From contig NZ_RZHG01000002.1 in NCBI RefSeq assembly GCF_003989795.1, positions 62,001 to 126,000 on the forward strand: DNA of 64,000 nt. Direction: 5' to 3'. Each line of letters starts with the position of its first letter. The first letter of the stretch is position 1. The DNA is from Vreelandella andesensis (GTDB taxonomy: Bacteria > Pseudomonadota > Gammaproteobacteria > Pseudomonadales > Halomonadaceae). Made by a program: the position numbers and the translations under genes. Of the stretch, positions 1 through 8,219 are shown one piece after another. The notes under the pieces were generated by a model. The model searched no databases and was not told the DNA's origin. It was given only the letters and a program-made list of their open reading frames with translations.

Positions 1-1078
1 AATCGTTAGCATTTCGAATAACTGGGAAAACAGGCTTGAAAATCAAAGAGTCCGGGTGCGTGAGCACCAGGATAAACTTAAAAAATTTCAGAAAAAAAAT
101 AATATTGAAGGCCCTCCAAGAGAGTCAAAAAATATTGTGCTAACTATTGGTTTAATAGCTATCCTTGGTTTAATAGAAACTGTAATGAACGGCTATTTTT
201 TTGCTGAAGCAAATCCAATGGGATATCTTGGTGGCATTATATTAGCAGCAATCATAGCATTTATAAACATTTCTTTCTCAAGTATATTTGGACACTTTTC
301 TAGGCAAATAAACATTAAAAGTATGGTGCCAAAGCTATGGGGTGTTGTTTTAATAATATGTTTTATTATATTTGCTTCAATTCTCAACCTTTCTATTGCT
401 CATTTTAGAGATGCCTTGGAAGTACAGCCATGGGAAGATGCTCTTGTTTCTTCATTAATATCTCTCAAGAATGCTCCATTTGAATTACGGTCAATCAATT
501 CTTGGTTGGTGATCGGTTTTGGTGCGGCTGTAAGTTTCACATCATTTTGGAAAACATTTAGTTTTTCTGACCCCTACCCTGGTTACAGCCGATTGTGGCA
601 TGAAAATGAAGAATGCATAGATAATTATACGGATGAGTTTAACGAAGCACATGATGAGCTAGACGCGCATTTTGAAAAGTCATCTAAAAATTTAAGAGAT
701 GAAATATTTCGTCGTAGAGATAACATAAAGTCAGCAGAAGATGCTTTGACTGCACGTATTTCTCTTGTAAGAAATCTTAACATTTTCTTAGAAAGCTGTA
801 GCGAAGGTGTTAATAAACTTCTGAGAATTTACAGAGATGCTAACATTAAAGCTAGATCACAACGGGCACCAAAACATTTTGAAGAATTATTCTACTTTGA
901 AGATTATAAAATTGAAGAGCTTAAAAATATGCAAATACGTATCCCAGAAGTAGCTGAAAGAGAATTGATCAAAGCCGAAGAAGCTGTACAAAAAGGAGTG
1001 GCTAAACTACTTAAGTCTAGAAAAGAGGCTTTATCTGCATTTCCTACTATTAGACAAATTAAATACGAAGAAGCTTAA
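1..1078 (+). CDS. Membrane protein with coiled-coil tail, first visible gene of stator-like operon (5' partial)
   Basis: The frame is open from base 2 with no stop, so the GTG at 56 is probably internal and the gene starts left of the window. Counting from that GTG (340 residues), hydrophobic helices lie near residues 27-48, 57-78, 92-113 and 149-166, followed by about 170 charged, helix-rich residues typical of a cytoplasmic coiled coil. I do not recognise the family. The gene precedes, on the same strand, a VWA-like protein and a MotA/OmpA pair, which suggests a membrane component of the same complex. Base composition is AT-rich, unlike the core genes after 16 kb, which fits acquired DNA. 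Function unknown. Confidence 0.75.
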   Translation, partial: IVSISNNWENRLENQRVRVREHQDKLKKFQKKNNIEGPPRESKNIVLTIGLIAILGLIETVMNGYFFAEANPMGYLGGIILAAIIAFINISFSSIFGHFSRQINIKSMVPKLWGVVLIICFIIFASILNLSIAHFRDALEVQPWEDALVSSLISLKNAPFELRSINSWLVIGFGAAVSFTSFWKTFSFSDPYPGYSRLWHENEECIDNYTDEFNEAHDELDAHFEKSSKNLRDEIFRRRDNIKSAEDALTARISLVRNLNIFLESCSEGVNKLLRIYRDANIKARSQRAPKHFEELFYFEDYKIEELKNMQIRIPEVAERELIKAEEAVQKGVAKLLKSRKEALSAFPTIRQIKYEEA

Positions 1079-1140
1079 ATTTCTAGCAACAGCAATGGCA
1101 AAGCTTCACTTATAAAAAGTATTAAGCAGAGAAATATATA

Positions 1141-1947
1141 ATGTCTAGACGCCGTTCATATCGTCGAAGAAAGGGAGCTAAATCGACTGGTTTAGGTATA
1201 ATGCTGATCATTATAACAATCGTCGGTTTTGCTGTTTTGATTTATTTTTGGCAAAGTGAATCTAAACGTCCCGGTATTAATCAAACTACTTTGTGCCCTG
1301 AGCATGGGCCTGTTGAGCATTTAGCTATCCTTATCGATACTACCGACCCTCTATCAATGACCCAGCTTCAAGCTGCCAGGCAGAAAGTTGAAAAGATAAT
1401 ACATGATGCGCCTGTAGGAAGTAGAGTAAGTTTTTCGACTGTTTCGCCAAATAATACAGTTCGTCAAAGTTCTTTTTATTCTATCTGTAAACCACCTACA
1501 GGAGAAAGCGCGAGCTTTCTTACTCAAAATCCAAAAATAATCGAAAGCAAATACAGAAAGGAATTTTTCTCACCTATCAATAGTGTTCTTGATAGTTTAC
1601 TAACTCTTGAGTCAGCGGATTCTTCTCCTATAATGGAAGGTCTGCAGGAATTTATTACAAAAATCCCTGAGTTTTCTACTACCAATAATAATAAGGAAAT
1701 AGTAATAATTTCAGATTTGATACAGCATAGCTCAGATTTTAGTTTTTATCGGGGTTTATCTTGGGAAAGCTTTAATTCAAATGGTTCAGTAGATCAACTT
1801 AGTCGTAATTTAGGTGGGGTGAAAATCACTATACTAAGAATTCCTAGGAATTTAGCTAACAAAAATATTGTCGATGATTTTTGGGTACGTTACTTCGAAG
1901 CTCAAGGTATCAGCCGAGTCAATGCTTACACGATAGGAAATTTATAA
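1141..1947 (+). CDS. Membrane-anchored VWA-like protein
   Basis: 268 residues. A basic N-terminus (MSRRRSYRRRKG) is followed by one transmembrane helix near residues 17-36 and then a soluble domain. Hydrophobic strands ending in acidic residues, AILIDTTDPLS near residue 63 and IVIISDLIQHSS near residue 195, match the first and a later strand of a von Willebrand factor A fold. The usual DxSxS metal site is replaced by DTTD. The gene ends one base before the MotA-like gene starts, so the two are probably translationally coupled. I infer an adaptor or sensor role in the stator-like complex; the VWA call rests on motif pattern only. Confidence 0.65.
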   Translation: MSRRRSYRRRKGAKSTGLGIMLIIITIVGFAVLIYFWQSESKRPGINQTTLCPEHGPVEHLAILIDTTDPLSMTQLQAARQKVEKIIHDAPVGSRVSFSTVSPNNTVRQSSFYSICKPPTGESASFLTQNPKIIESKYRKEFFSPINSVLDSLLTLESADSSPIMEGLQEFITKIPEFSTTNNNKEIVIISDLIQHSSDFSFYRGLSWESFNSNGSVDQLSRNLGGVKITILRIPRNLANKNIVDDFWVRYFEAQGISRVNAYTIGNL

Positions 1948-1948
1948 A

Positions 1949-3301
1949 ATGAAAGTCGATAATAGAAAAATAACTTTCGAAATGCTTGGAAGAGATTATC
2001 TCGATAAAGTAGTTTTATTTTTAGCTTTTACTGTAGGCATCTTAGGTAGTTTAATAATTAAATACCTAAATGTATCTTTTCTGCTTCCGGCCTTATTTTC
2101 AGCAGCAATAATAATAGCTTATGCTATTTGGACGTTTAAGTCGGAATCGATACGCTTAGAACCAGAGCAAATCGGGGATAATGCATATTATCTCGGTTTT
2201 GTTCTGACTTTATGTTCACTTGCTTACACTTTGTATGAGATCAGCGGTCATAGTATGGAATCTGATTTTATTGCAGGCGTAATATCAGGCTTTGGTGTTG
2301 CCCTTAGCTCAACTATAGTCGGCGTTGCAACTAGGGTTTTTATGCAACAATTTCGATTAGATTTGACTGCCAAAGACAATGAAGCAAGGTTAGCCATCAA
2401 TAAAGCCATGCAAGATTTTAGGGGGGAATTAACCGACTCTATACGAGGCATGAAAAATTTTGGTACTGAACTTCGACAAAGCCTTGATGAACATCATGAA
2501 GCTTCTGCAAAAATACATGAAGAACGCTTGAATAAATCAATGGAGGATGTTCTTAGCGGTTTTAAAATTGCCATGAATACTATTGTTGAACAAGGTAAGA
2601 AAGCCAACTCTATTATGGAAAAAAATTCTGAAGAAACAATCACATCTACTACATCTAGTATGGTTGAGGTACTAAAAAGTATCGAAAAATCGGTAGAATT
2701 GACTGGTAGAGCAGTATCTTCAGCAACTGAAAACATTGGTAAAACTGTTACACTTAGGCTTAAGGAAAATAGTGATGCTTTGGAAGAGCACTCAAAGCTG
2801 ACTCAGCAAACCAATAAGCAATTAAAAAGCTCAATCTCACGATTTAATGTTAGCATCAAAACTATAATGGAAAGATTAGAAACAGAGATTTCAACCACTA
2901 CCCTTGCAACGGAAACTGTTTCTGAATCACTTTCTAAATCGGTATTATCAATGGAAGATGCAATTAAATCAGTAGACAGTGATATGCGTTCAATAAGTAA
3001 AAAAATAACTATTCATTCAAATGAAATGCAAACTTTAAAAAGGCAACTTACTCTTGAGGAATCTCAGGGGGCTAATGCTTTAGCGCAATCACTAGAAACA
3101 GTAGAAAAACACATAATTAACCTGAATTCTTTAATAGACAGCCAAAGTATGAAAATCAATATTTTTATTGAAAATTTGTCAGAAAAAACAATTCAGTTAC
3201 AAAAAAATATTGATAAAAGTAGTATCAAATTCAATTTTTTAAATAACTCAGAAAGAGAAAATAGTTTTTCTTTATACCCGGCTAATGTGACTAAAAAATA
3301 G
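1949..3301 (+). CDS. MotA/TolQ/ExbB-type (ZorA-like) channel protein with long coiled-coil tail
   Basis: 450 residues. Four hydrophobic helices lie near residues 20-40, 45-63, 80-98 and 108-130. The last (GVISGFGVALSSTIVGVATR) has the small-residue-rich, Thr/Ser-containing pattern of the pore helix in MotA/TolQ/ExbB proton channels. After residue 140 the protein is a long helical, heptad-like region rich in Ser, Glu and Lys, as in ZorA of the Zorya anti-phage system, where the tail projects into the cytoplasm. This tail is shorter than in classical ZorA. It is paired with the OmpA-domain gene downstream. I infer an inner-membrane ion-driven stator; the anti-phage role is inference. Confidence 0.7.
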   Translation: MKVDNRKITFEMLGRDYLDKVVLFLAFTVGILGSLIIKYLNVSFLLPALFSAAIIIAYAIWTFKSESIRLEPEQIGDNAYYLGFVLTLCSLAYTLYEISGHSMESDFIAGVISGFGVALSSTIVGVATRVFMQQFRLDLTAKDNEARLAINKAMQDFRGELTDSIRGMKNFGTELRQSLDEHHEASAKIHEERLNKSMEDVLSGFKIAMNTIVEQGKKANSIMEKNSEETITSTTSSMVEVLKSIEKSVELTGRAVSSATENIGKTVTLRLKENSDALEEHSKLTQQTNKQLKSSISRFNVSIKTIMERLETEISTTTLATETVSESLSKSVLSMEDAIKSVDSDMRSISKKITIHSNEMQTLKRQLTLEESQGANALAQSLETVEKHIINLNSLIDSQSMKINIFIENLSEKTIQLQKNIDKSSIKFNFLNNSERENSFSLYPANVTKK

Positions 3302-3386
3302 TAATGTTAAAGTACTACGAGAATAGCGAAAATTTCGGCGTTACGATCTTTTATTACAAAAAAATTATTTCTCTAGGAGTGATTCT

Positions 3387-4526
3387 TTGAACAAGTTACC
3401 CATGGATCAAAAGTCGAGTTATCGTCGAGGTACGGTCATGGGTCTGACTGCTGCTGAAGCATTTATGCTAATCAGTTTTATTTTGTTATTGCTTCTTGGA
3501 TTATGGAGACAAAATGCAAATGAGAAAATTGCTGAAATTGAAAATTTCATTTCCAATTTATCCTCTACACAAAGAATAATGGCAATTCGTTATAAGGATG
3601 ATCTTGATAAACTTGCTCAACTTTCCGAGTATGAAGAAGTGATACAAAAAGCGAAATCACCAGAGGAAATTATTGCCGCATTAGATGTTTATAACCGAGT
3701 TAATAATATTGATCCTGATGATGTCGAGAAGCGTGTGCAACTTCTTGACGAACAGCTAGTACAACGCTTAGCTGAAGCAGCTGTACTTATGCCCGAACCT
3801 AAACTTCGAACATTAATTGATCTTGCTAAGTTAGAAGAACTACCAACTATAAATGAGCTGAATGAAAAGGCTGAAGAACAAGCAAGACTTCAAGAAGAGT
3901 TGGTTACATATACTGAAACAGGTTTAACTCCCGAAGAGGTTGCTGAAATCGGTGAGCTTCGTCGTAATGCAGGGCGCACAGGTGCTGATGTAGCAGCAGC
4001 AATCAGAGAACAAGCAGGCGATACAATAGAAAGGCTTGGTGGTGAAATCTTAGAAAATGGAAACGTGATCTTCCCAGATAGCGTGCTATTTGACTCAGGT
4101 AGTGCTGAAATCAAGCCTTTGTTTGATAGCGTGTTAAGTCAGTTTTGCCGACCATGGTTTGAAATTCTTTATGATGCTGATCAGTCCCTGAGTCGTGTAC
4201 AAATTGAAGGCCATGCTTCATCAGATTGGAATGATTCACCTCCAAATCAAGCATTTGAGAATAATCTTGATTTAAGCCAACGTCGTGCGGGTGCAGTTTT
4301 TAAAAGATGCTTGGCTTATGGTGGCGAAGACGAAGTAGCTCAATGGGCGCGCTCTAGGTTAGCTGCCATCGGTTTTTCATCGTCACGCCCCATCTTAACT
4401 AATGGACTTGAAAATAGAGAGAAATCACGTCGAGTGGTGTTTGCCATTGATACACGATCTGAAGAAGATGCAATTACAGGTGAGTTCGACTTATCTGATT
4501 CAAAATCAAACGTACAGCCACAATAG
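3387..4526 (+). CDS. MotB/ZorB-like OmpA-domain protein
   Basis: 379 residues. TTG at 3387 is taken as the start because AGGAG at 3375-3379 sits seven bases upstream; the next ATG (3402) is too far. One transmembrane helix (about residues 22-41, EAFMLISFILLLLLGLW) is followed by a helical linker and a C-terminal OmpA-like peptidoglycan-binding domain: VLFDSGSAEIKP near 234, IEGHASSDW near 273, then NNLDLSQRRAGAVFKRCL and a terminal KSRRVVFAI. MotB/ZorB use an Asp in the helix as proton carrier; here only Glu24, at the start of the helix, is available. The last codons overlap an antisense endA-like fragment, so the natural C-terminus may have changed. Confidence 0.75.
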   Translation: MNKLPMDQKSSYRRGTVMGLTAAEAFMLISFILLLLLGLWRQNANEKIAEIENFISNLSSTQRIMAIRYKDDLDKLAQLSEYEEVIQKAKSPEEIIAALDVYNRVNNIDPDDVEKRVQLLDEQLVQRLAEAAVLMPEPKLRTLIDLAKLEELPTINELNEKAEEQARLQEELVTYTETGLTPEEVAEIGELRRNAGRTGADVAAAIREQAGDTIERLGGEILENGNVIFPDSVLFDSGSAEIKPLFDSVLSQFCRPWFEILYDADQSLSRVQIEGHASSDWNDSPPNQAFENNLDLSQRRAGAVFKRCLAYGGEDEVAQWARSRLAAIGFSSSRPILTNGLENREKSRRVVFAIDTRSEEDAITGEFDLSDSKSNVQPQ

Positions 4527-4669
4527 AATGATTCGGTTTGGTCATGATAAATCTGTTGTTCAGCGATTCTCTTTGCCGAGCTAAAAGAGGATGGAGGGGA
4601 AGCGCTCACTGCGAAGCTTGTGGTGAGTAGCAATAAACTGAATATAAGAGCAAAACTCGATCTTATCAT
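4514..4669 (-). pseudogene. N-terminal remnant of an endonuclease I (EndA)-like gene
   Basis: Reading leftward from ATG at 4669 gives a signal peptide (MIRSSFALIFSLLLLTTSFA) followed by FSSAKRIAEQQIY and FYCGC. That is the N-terminal pattern of mature endonuclease I family nucleases (FSxAKxxA...FYCGC). The similarity stops just after FYCGC, exactly where the plus-strand OmpA-domain gene ends. The rest of the nuclease, including its His/Asn metal site, is missing. I infer that the four-gene operon, or the element carrying it, broke an endA-like gene here. The family call rests on a short but characteristic stretch. Confidence 0.5.
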
Positions 4670-4807
4670 TTTAAGGAAATATTCGTTTAACATATTGATA
4701 TTAAATACATTAGGCAGATTTTCCACATGAGTCTATATTTCGCAGTCATGTCAAGCATTGAAGCTTTTTGTTCATAAGTCTATGTAGATTTAAGCTTCTA
4801 TGCTAAG

Positions 4808-4905
4808 ATGAATTAGCAGAAAGGCTGGTTAAACTTTAACCATCCCAAATATAGAAAAGCCTGTGGAACATGGAAGCTAACCGCCATGACGGGTGACACT
4901 ATGAA
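4808..4905 (+). promoter_or_regulatory. Possible structured 5' leader of the YHYH peptide gene
   Basis: The 100 bases before the YHYH gene hold nested complementary segments: AAGGCT and AGCCT around the inverted repeat GGTTAAACTTTAACC, then CATGG pairing with CCATG. The layout resembles a small multi-stem leader RNA, but it does not match the riboswitch consensus sequences I know, including c-di-GMP-I, which I compared by eye. It may be no more than an untranslated leader. Confidence 0.25.
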
Positions 4906-4933
4906 TATATATCTAACTAAAAGGCGTTTTTCT

Positions 4934-5056
4934 ATGAAAAAGTTAGTAGCTATCCTTTTCGCTTCAATGATGATTGTTGGCGTAGCCCATGCTCACTCTG
5001 GTGGAACTAACAGTAGTGGTTGTCATGCGGGCTCCAAGCCTTACCACTGCCATTAA
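4934..5056 (+). CDS. Secreted 40-residue YHYH-domain peptide
   Basis: A 40-residue protein with a clear signal peptide (MKKLVAILFASMMIVGVAHA) and a mature part HSGGTNSSGCHAGSKPYHCH, the signature of short YHYH-domain proteins (HSGGT...GCH...YHCH). ATG at 4934 is preferred because AAAGG lies about nine bases upstream; an in-frame ATG at 4901 would add 11 residues. The paired His and Cys residues suggest metal binding outside the cytoplasm, but the family function is not established. It stands alone, followed by a hairpin at 5068. Confidence 0.75.
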   Translation: MKKLVAILFASMMIVGVAHAHSGGTNSSGCHAGSKPYHCH

Positions 5057-5067
5057 CTAGTTAACTG

Positions 5068-5100
5068 CTGCACGGAGTGCCTTCTCTCAACTTCGTGCAG
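5068..5100 (+). terminator. Hairpin after the YHYH gene
   Basis: CTGCACGGAG pairs with CTTCGTGCAG over 10 bp (one G-U), with a 13-base loop, beginning 12 bases after the stop codon. The following T-rich stretch is weak, so termination is plausible but not certain. Confidence 0.5.
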
Positions 5101-5234
5101 CGTATTCTGATTGTCTGTTTTCTAGAATTAAAAGCTGCACATTTCTTACAGCTCATCTCCCAGCCCAATGTATTAACATATTGGGATATTAATATTTCAA
5201 TCTATGATTTTTCAGAAGCCAGTCACGCTTCACT

Positions 5235-5946
5235 CTAACAACCGTTAATGTTGTCTAAACATGTTCCGTTGGGGTTGGATCACCAGTGGCCTGGAATGTA
5301 GGTGCCATCAGCACGGTAATAGCTATTTGCCCAGTGTCGGCTCGAGTTGGTATAGCTGTTTGCTGGAGCTGCATGGTTACTGTCATTTGCTGCAACCGCT
5401 GCTAGTCCAACAGCTGTAATCATTCCAATCGTTTTTCTTACTGAAGCATCTTTTTCCCTCGCCGCGTTTAGCTCTTTCATGGCCATCTTTCTATTGAAGT
5501 CATGTCCACGCATTTGCTGAACCCAGTCAGTGATGGTAATCCATTCATCATTCTCACTGTGACCAAACCGGTACTCAGCGATGGCATCATATTCGTTTGC
5601 ACAATTGCTGAACTCAGTGGTTATTTCTGCAGCAGAATCTCCAGCAGTTGCGTACTCTCCGTAGGAAAAACTATTTCCAGCCGATAAGTTCTTCATGATG
5701 ACAGTAGCAGGTTCCCTAAAGCCGGACGCACACTCGCTTGTGATAACTTCGGTTTTGTAAGGCGAGGAATTAAATTGGCTTCTTTCCTCAGTCCCTTCGT
5801 TCCAAGCCAAAACTTGATGTTGGTTATATTTAATTAAATCGGTTTTAGCCTTTGTGAGGTCGGCAATACCGCTCCATCCCCATCGGGGATCATGCAGTCA
5901 ACGACACGCAAGCCATTGAAGCAAATAGTAATTGCTTGTTTAAAAT
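5235..5946 (-). pseudogene. Degraded lipoprotein gene
   Basis: The longest open piece (5280-5810, TTG start) gives 176 residues ending SYYRADGTYIPGHW. It is in frame with an upstream stretch beginning DPRWGWSGIADLTKAKTDL near 5890 that has no start codon. Just before that, in another frame, lies a lipoprotein-like leader (QLLFASMACVSLTA) ending in a stop where the lipobox Cys would be. After the TGA at 5280-5282 the same frame continues SNPNGTCLDNINGC to a TAG at 5235, like the Asn/Pro-rich tails seen after GxYxxGHW motifs. No ATG, GTG or TTG opens the leader. I read this as one surface lipoprotein gene broken by a frameshift, a nonsense mutation and a lost start; the 176-residue piece could still be expressed. 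Confidence 0.5.
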
Positions 5947-6009
5947 ATGATCCCTATTCTTCTATTACTTTTTTTATGCGCCGCTGTATCCCGCAACTAT
6001 GACTCCCGC

Positions 6010-6183
6010 CTATCGCAATATCAATTTACCTTGGGCTAAGTAGTGTTCAGCTAGGTTGAAAAAATCACTCCATCGCAAAGGAAAAGCTGATAAATAGTTC
6101 TTAAATAATAGTTTAAGTCGATCAGGAAGCGGCTCAAGAGGCTTTGTGATTTGCTGCGCAGCTAGTGCCCATTTGGATATACC
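6010..6183 (-). pseudogene. Possible C-terminal gene fragment
   Basis: Between two stops the minus strand reads 57 residues with protein-like composition, including ITKPLEPLPDRLKLLFKNYL and RWSDFFNLAEHYLAQGKL, but no start codon. It could be the tail of a lost gene. I do not recognise the family, and a chance open frame is possible. Confidence 0.25.
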
Positions 6184-6303
6184 TTAGAGAACACGCCCCT
6201 TAAGAATGTATAGCTGTATTCATATGTGTGCATTTACAACTCATAAGACTACATGTATTATGAACACACTCAAATGACCACGTTGAAGCTTGGAGATGAA
6301 CAC

Positions 6304-6936
6304 ATGGCTGAGTCGACATTCATTCGTGCTTATCTTCGAGCCTCAACTGACGATCAGTATGCGAGCCGTGCTCGTGCTACGTTAAATTCATTCGTCGAGG
6401 AGAAAGGATTTAAGGTTGCGGCGTGGTATACCGAGAATGCCAGTGGTACCAAGGTTGATCGTACTGAGCTCTCTCGCTTGATTGATGATGCACAATATGG
6501 CGATGTTTTGCTTGTCGAGCAGGTTGATCGACTCACCCGCTTAACCAAACCTGATTGGAATCGGCTCAAAGCTGCAATTCAAAGTGCAGGGCTTCGTGTT
6601 GTGTCATTGGATTTGCCAACAAGCCATGCGGCGCTGCGAATGTCCAACAGCGACGATTTTACTGGCCGTATGTTGGATGCTGTTAATTCGATGCTTATGG
6701 ATATGCTGGCTGCAGTTGCTCATAAAGACTGGGAGGATCGTCGCCGCCGTCAGCGTGAAGGAATAGATCAAGCAAAGCGGGAAGGGCGCTACAAAGGCCG
6801 TCCCGTCAACGATGCTTTGCATTCACGGATTTTAGAGTTGCGCCGTCATGGATTGAGTATTCGTAAGACAGCAGAAATTGTTGGATGTGGCGTGAGCACA
6901 GTACAACGTGCTGAAAAGCGAACCAGTCAGACCTAA
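6304..6936 (+). CDS. Serine recombinase (resolvase family)
   Basis: 210 residues from ATG 6304, chosen because GGAG at 6292-6295 is eight bases upstream; an upstream ATG at 6253 would add residues outside the domain. The N-terminus has the serine recombinase signature: IRAYLRASTDDQ with nucleophile Ser14, and later LVEQVDRLTR with the conserved Asp/Arg cluster. The C-terminus (GRYKGRPV... then SIRKTAEIVGCGVSTVQRAEK) is the helix-turn-helix that binds res or attachment sites. Length fits small resolvases/invertases. No transposase or obvious invertible segment is nearby, so it is probably a leftover of a mobile element or an orphan resolvase. Confidence 0.85.
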   Translation: MAESTFIRAYLRASTDDQYASRARATLNSFVEEKGFKVAAWYTENASGTKVDRTELSRLIDDAQYGDVLLVEQVDRLTRLTKPDWNRLKAAIQSAGLRVVSLDLPTSHAALRMSNSDDFTGRMLDAVNSMLMDMLAAVAHKDWEDRRRRQREGIDQAKREGRYKGRPVNDALHSRILELRRHGLSIRKTAEIVGCGVSTVQRAEKRTSQT

Positions 6937-6985
6937 TATTATTGATGGTGGGGGTTATGCTGAAAGATTATTTCATCTGCCAGAG

Positions 6986-8219
6986 TTACTTACAGGAAAA
7001 CGAATTAGAGTAGGAAAGAGCATGATATTCTTTTCGCCACTCTGGATGGCAAATCCAGAACCCATCACGCTGTCCTTTACCATAAAGATGGTATTTAACC
7101 TCATTTTCTGAAACACCATTATTACTTACATAACGCTGCTTCAGGTAACGAAGTGACAAGCCTAGAGCATATACATGCTTCCTTCGGATTTTACAGTAGC
7201 GCGACTTGTGGAGCTGATTTCTAAAAAAGAAGGCAACATAAAGTCGTTTATTGTTAACGTATAAATATACTTCATGCTCATTAGGCTCAGGTTTCATATC
7301 TATTTTTAAGAATTCTGTTTCAGCTTCAGCAACTATTATCTTATCGTTCTTCTTCAGTGCAGGCGTACGGATAAACCCTATTTCAGCGATGCATTCAATT
7401 GCTAAAGAAGTTAGCTCAGCTTCGATCTTTTCTTGACTTTCTCTATAATGCCTTTTCTTTTTTTCTCTCTATCTCTCGTGCTGCTTTAGCTTCTCGGTTT
7501 CTTTTATTGCGATCGTCTCTCTCCTGTCTTTGTTCTTCTAAATAAAAATTTGCGTTTGCGAGCATATTTTTCTTTAACTCCTCATGTGCTTCACCCGTTT
7601 TGGAATGAAATACCCAGCTTAGGTTATCAATTACTTCTACCGCTGATTGGATATCTTTTGGTGTGGACATCCTATCGATTTTTGATAAATTAATCTCTAA
7701 GCTTGAAATGCGATCTTTTTTTATTTTAGCTCTTTTCTCGTCATCTACCTCATGAGTCACTTTAATTTCTACAAGAAGTTCTCTGCCTCCTTTCATAACA
7801 ACTAAATCAGGCCTATACGAGCCTCTCCACTCTTCAATTCTCGCTTCTTCGAACAAAAAATTCCTTTTTTGTTTTACTACATAACATGAATCACTGTATT
7901 CTAACTCACCAATAGTAACTGAAGCACCTACCACCAAAGTAGGGAGTAGTAGTGAAAGATTCTCAGAAATTATTTCTTTTGCTTTTAGGTGAATGCCAGT
8001 TTCAGCTGCTAGGGAGCATTCTGAAATATTGTGTTCATGTGCAAAATGAGCTGTGTACTTTCCGTTAATGCTCTTGGCAAGCATACGTGTTCCACAAACA
8101 GGGCAATAGCAGCCACAGCGCCGACCTGTATGCTCCTCACTCAGCTCAGAAATATGGACGATTTTACCCTCATAAAGCCCATTCGGTATGTGGGAAGAAT
8201 TTTTTGATTGATGCTTCAT
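6986..8219 (-). pseudogene. CoiA-like nuclease gene split by a frameshift
   Basis: The first 258 residues (ATG at 8219) contain a zinc-knuckle-like region CGCYCPVCGTRM (Cys35, 37, 39, 42), HFAHEH near residue 58, and a PD-(D/E)xK nuclease core RPDLVV...LLVEIKV (Asp138, Glu151, Lys153). This layout is found in competence protein CoiA-like proteins. That frame stops at 7443. Another frame is open across the junction and continues from HYRESQEKIEAELTSLAIE through 103 residues previously open from 7297 to 6986. The switch falls at an A7 run (T7 on plus, 7458-7464); removing one A restores about 400 residues. It could be inactivated, corrected by slippage, or a sequencing error. The family is linked to DNA uptake and to mobile or defence loci. 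Confidence 0.65.

Noticed and set aside
4340..4513. Continuation of the endA-like frame inside the OmpA-domain gene
   Set aside because: Sequence after FYCGC no longer resembles endonuclease I; it is the antisense of the OmpA-domain gene.
4808..4905. c-di-GMP-I riboswitch
   Set aside because: The conserved GCAAACC and GACGCAAAGCC segments are missing, so only a generic structured leader is listed.
6180..6303. res-type recombination site before the serine recombinase
   Set aside because: Similar TGTATT/ATGTGTGC motifs occur but do not form convincing paired sites by eye.
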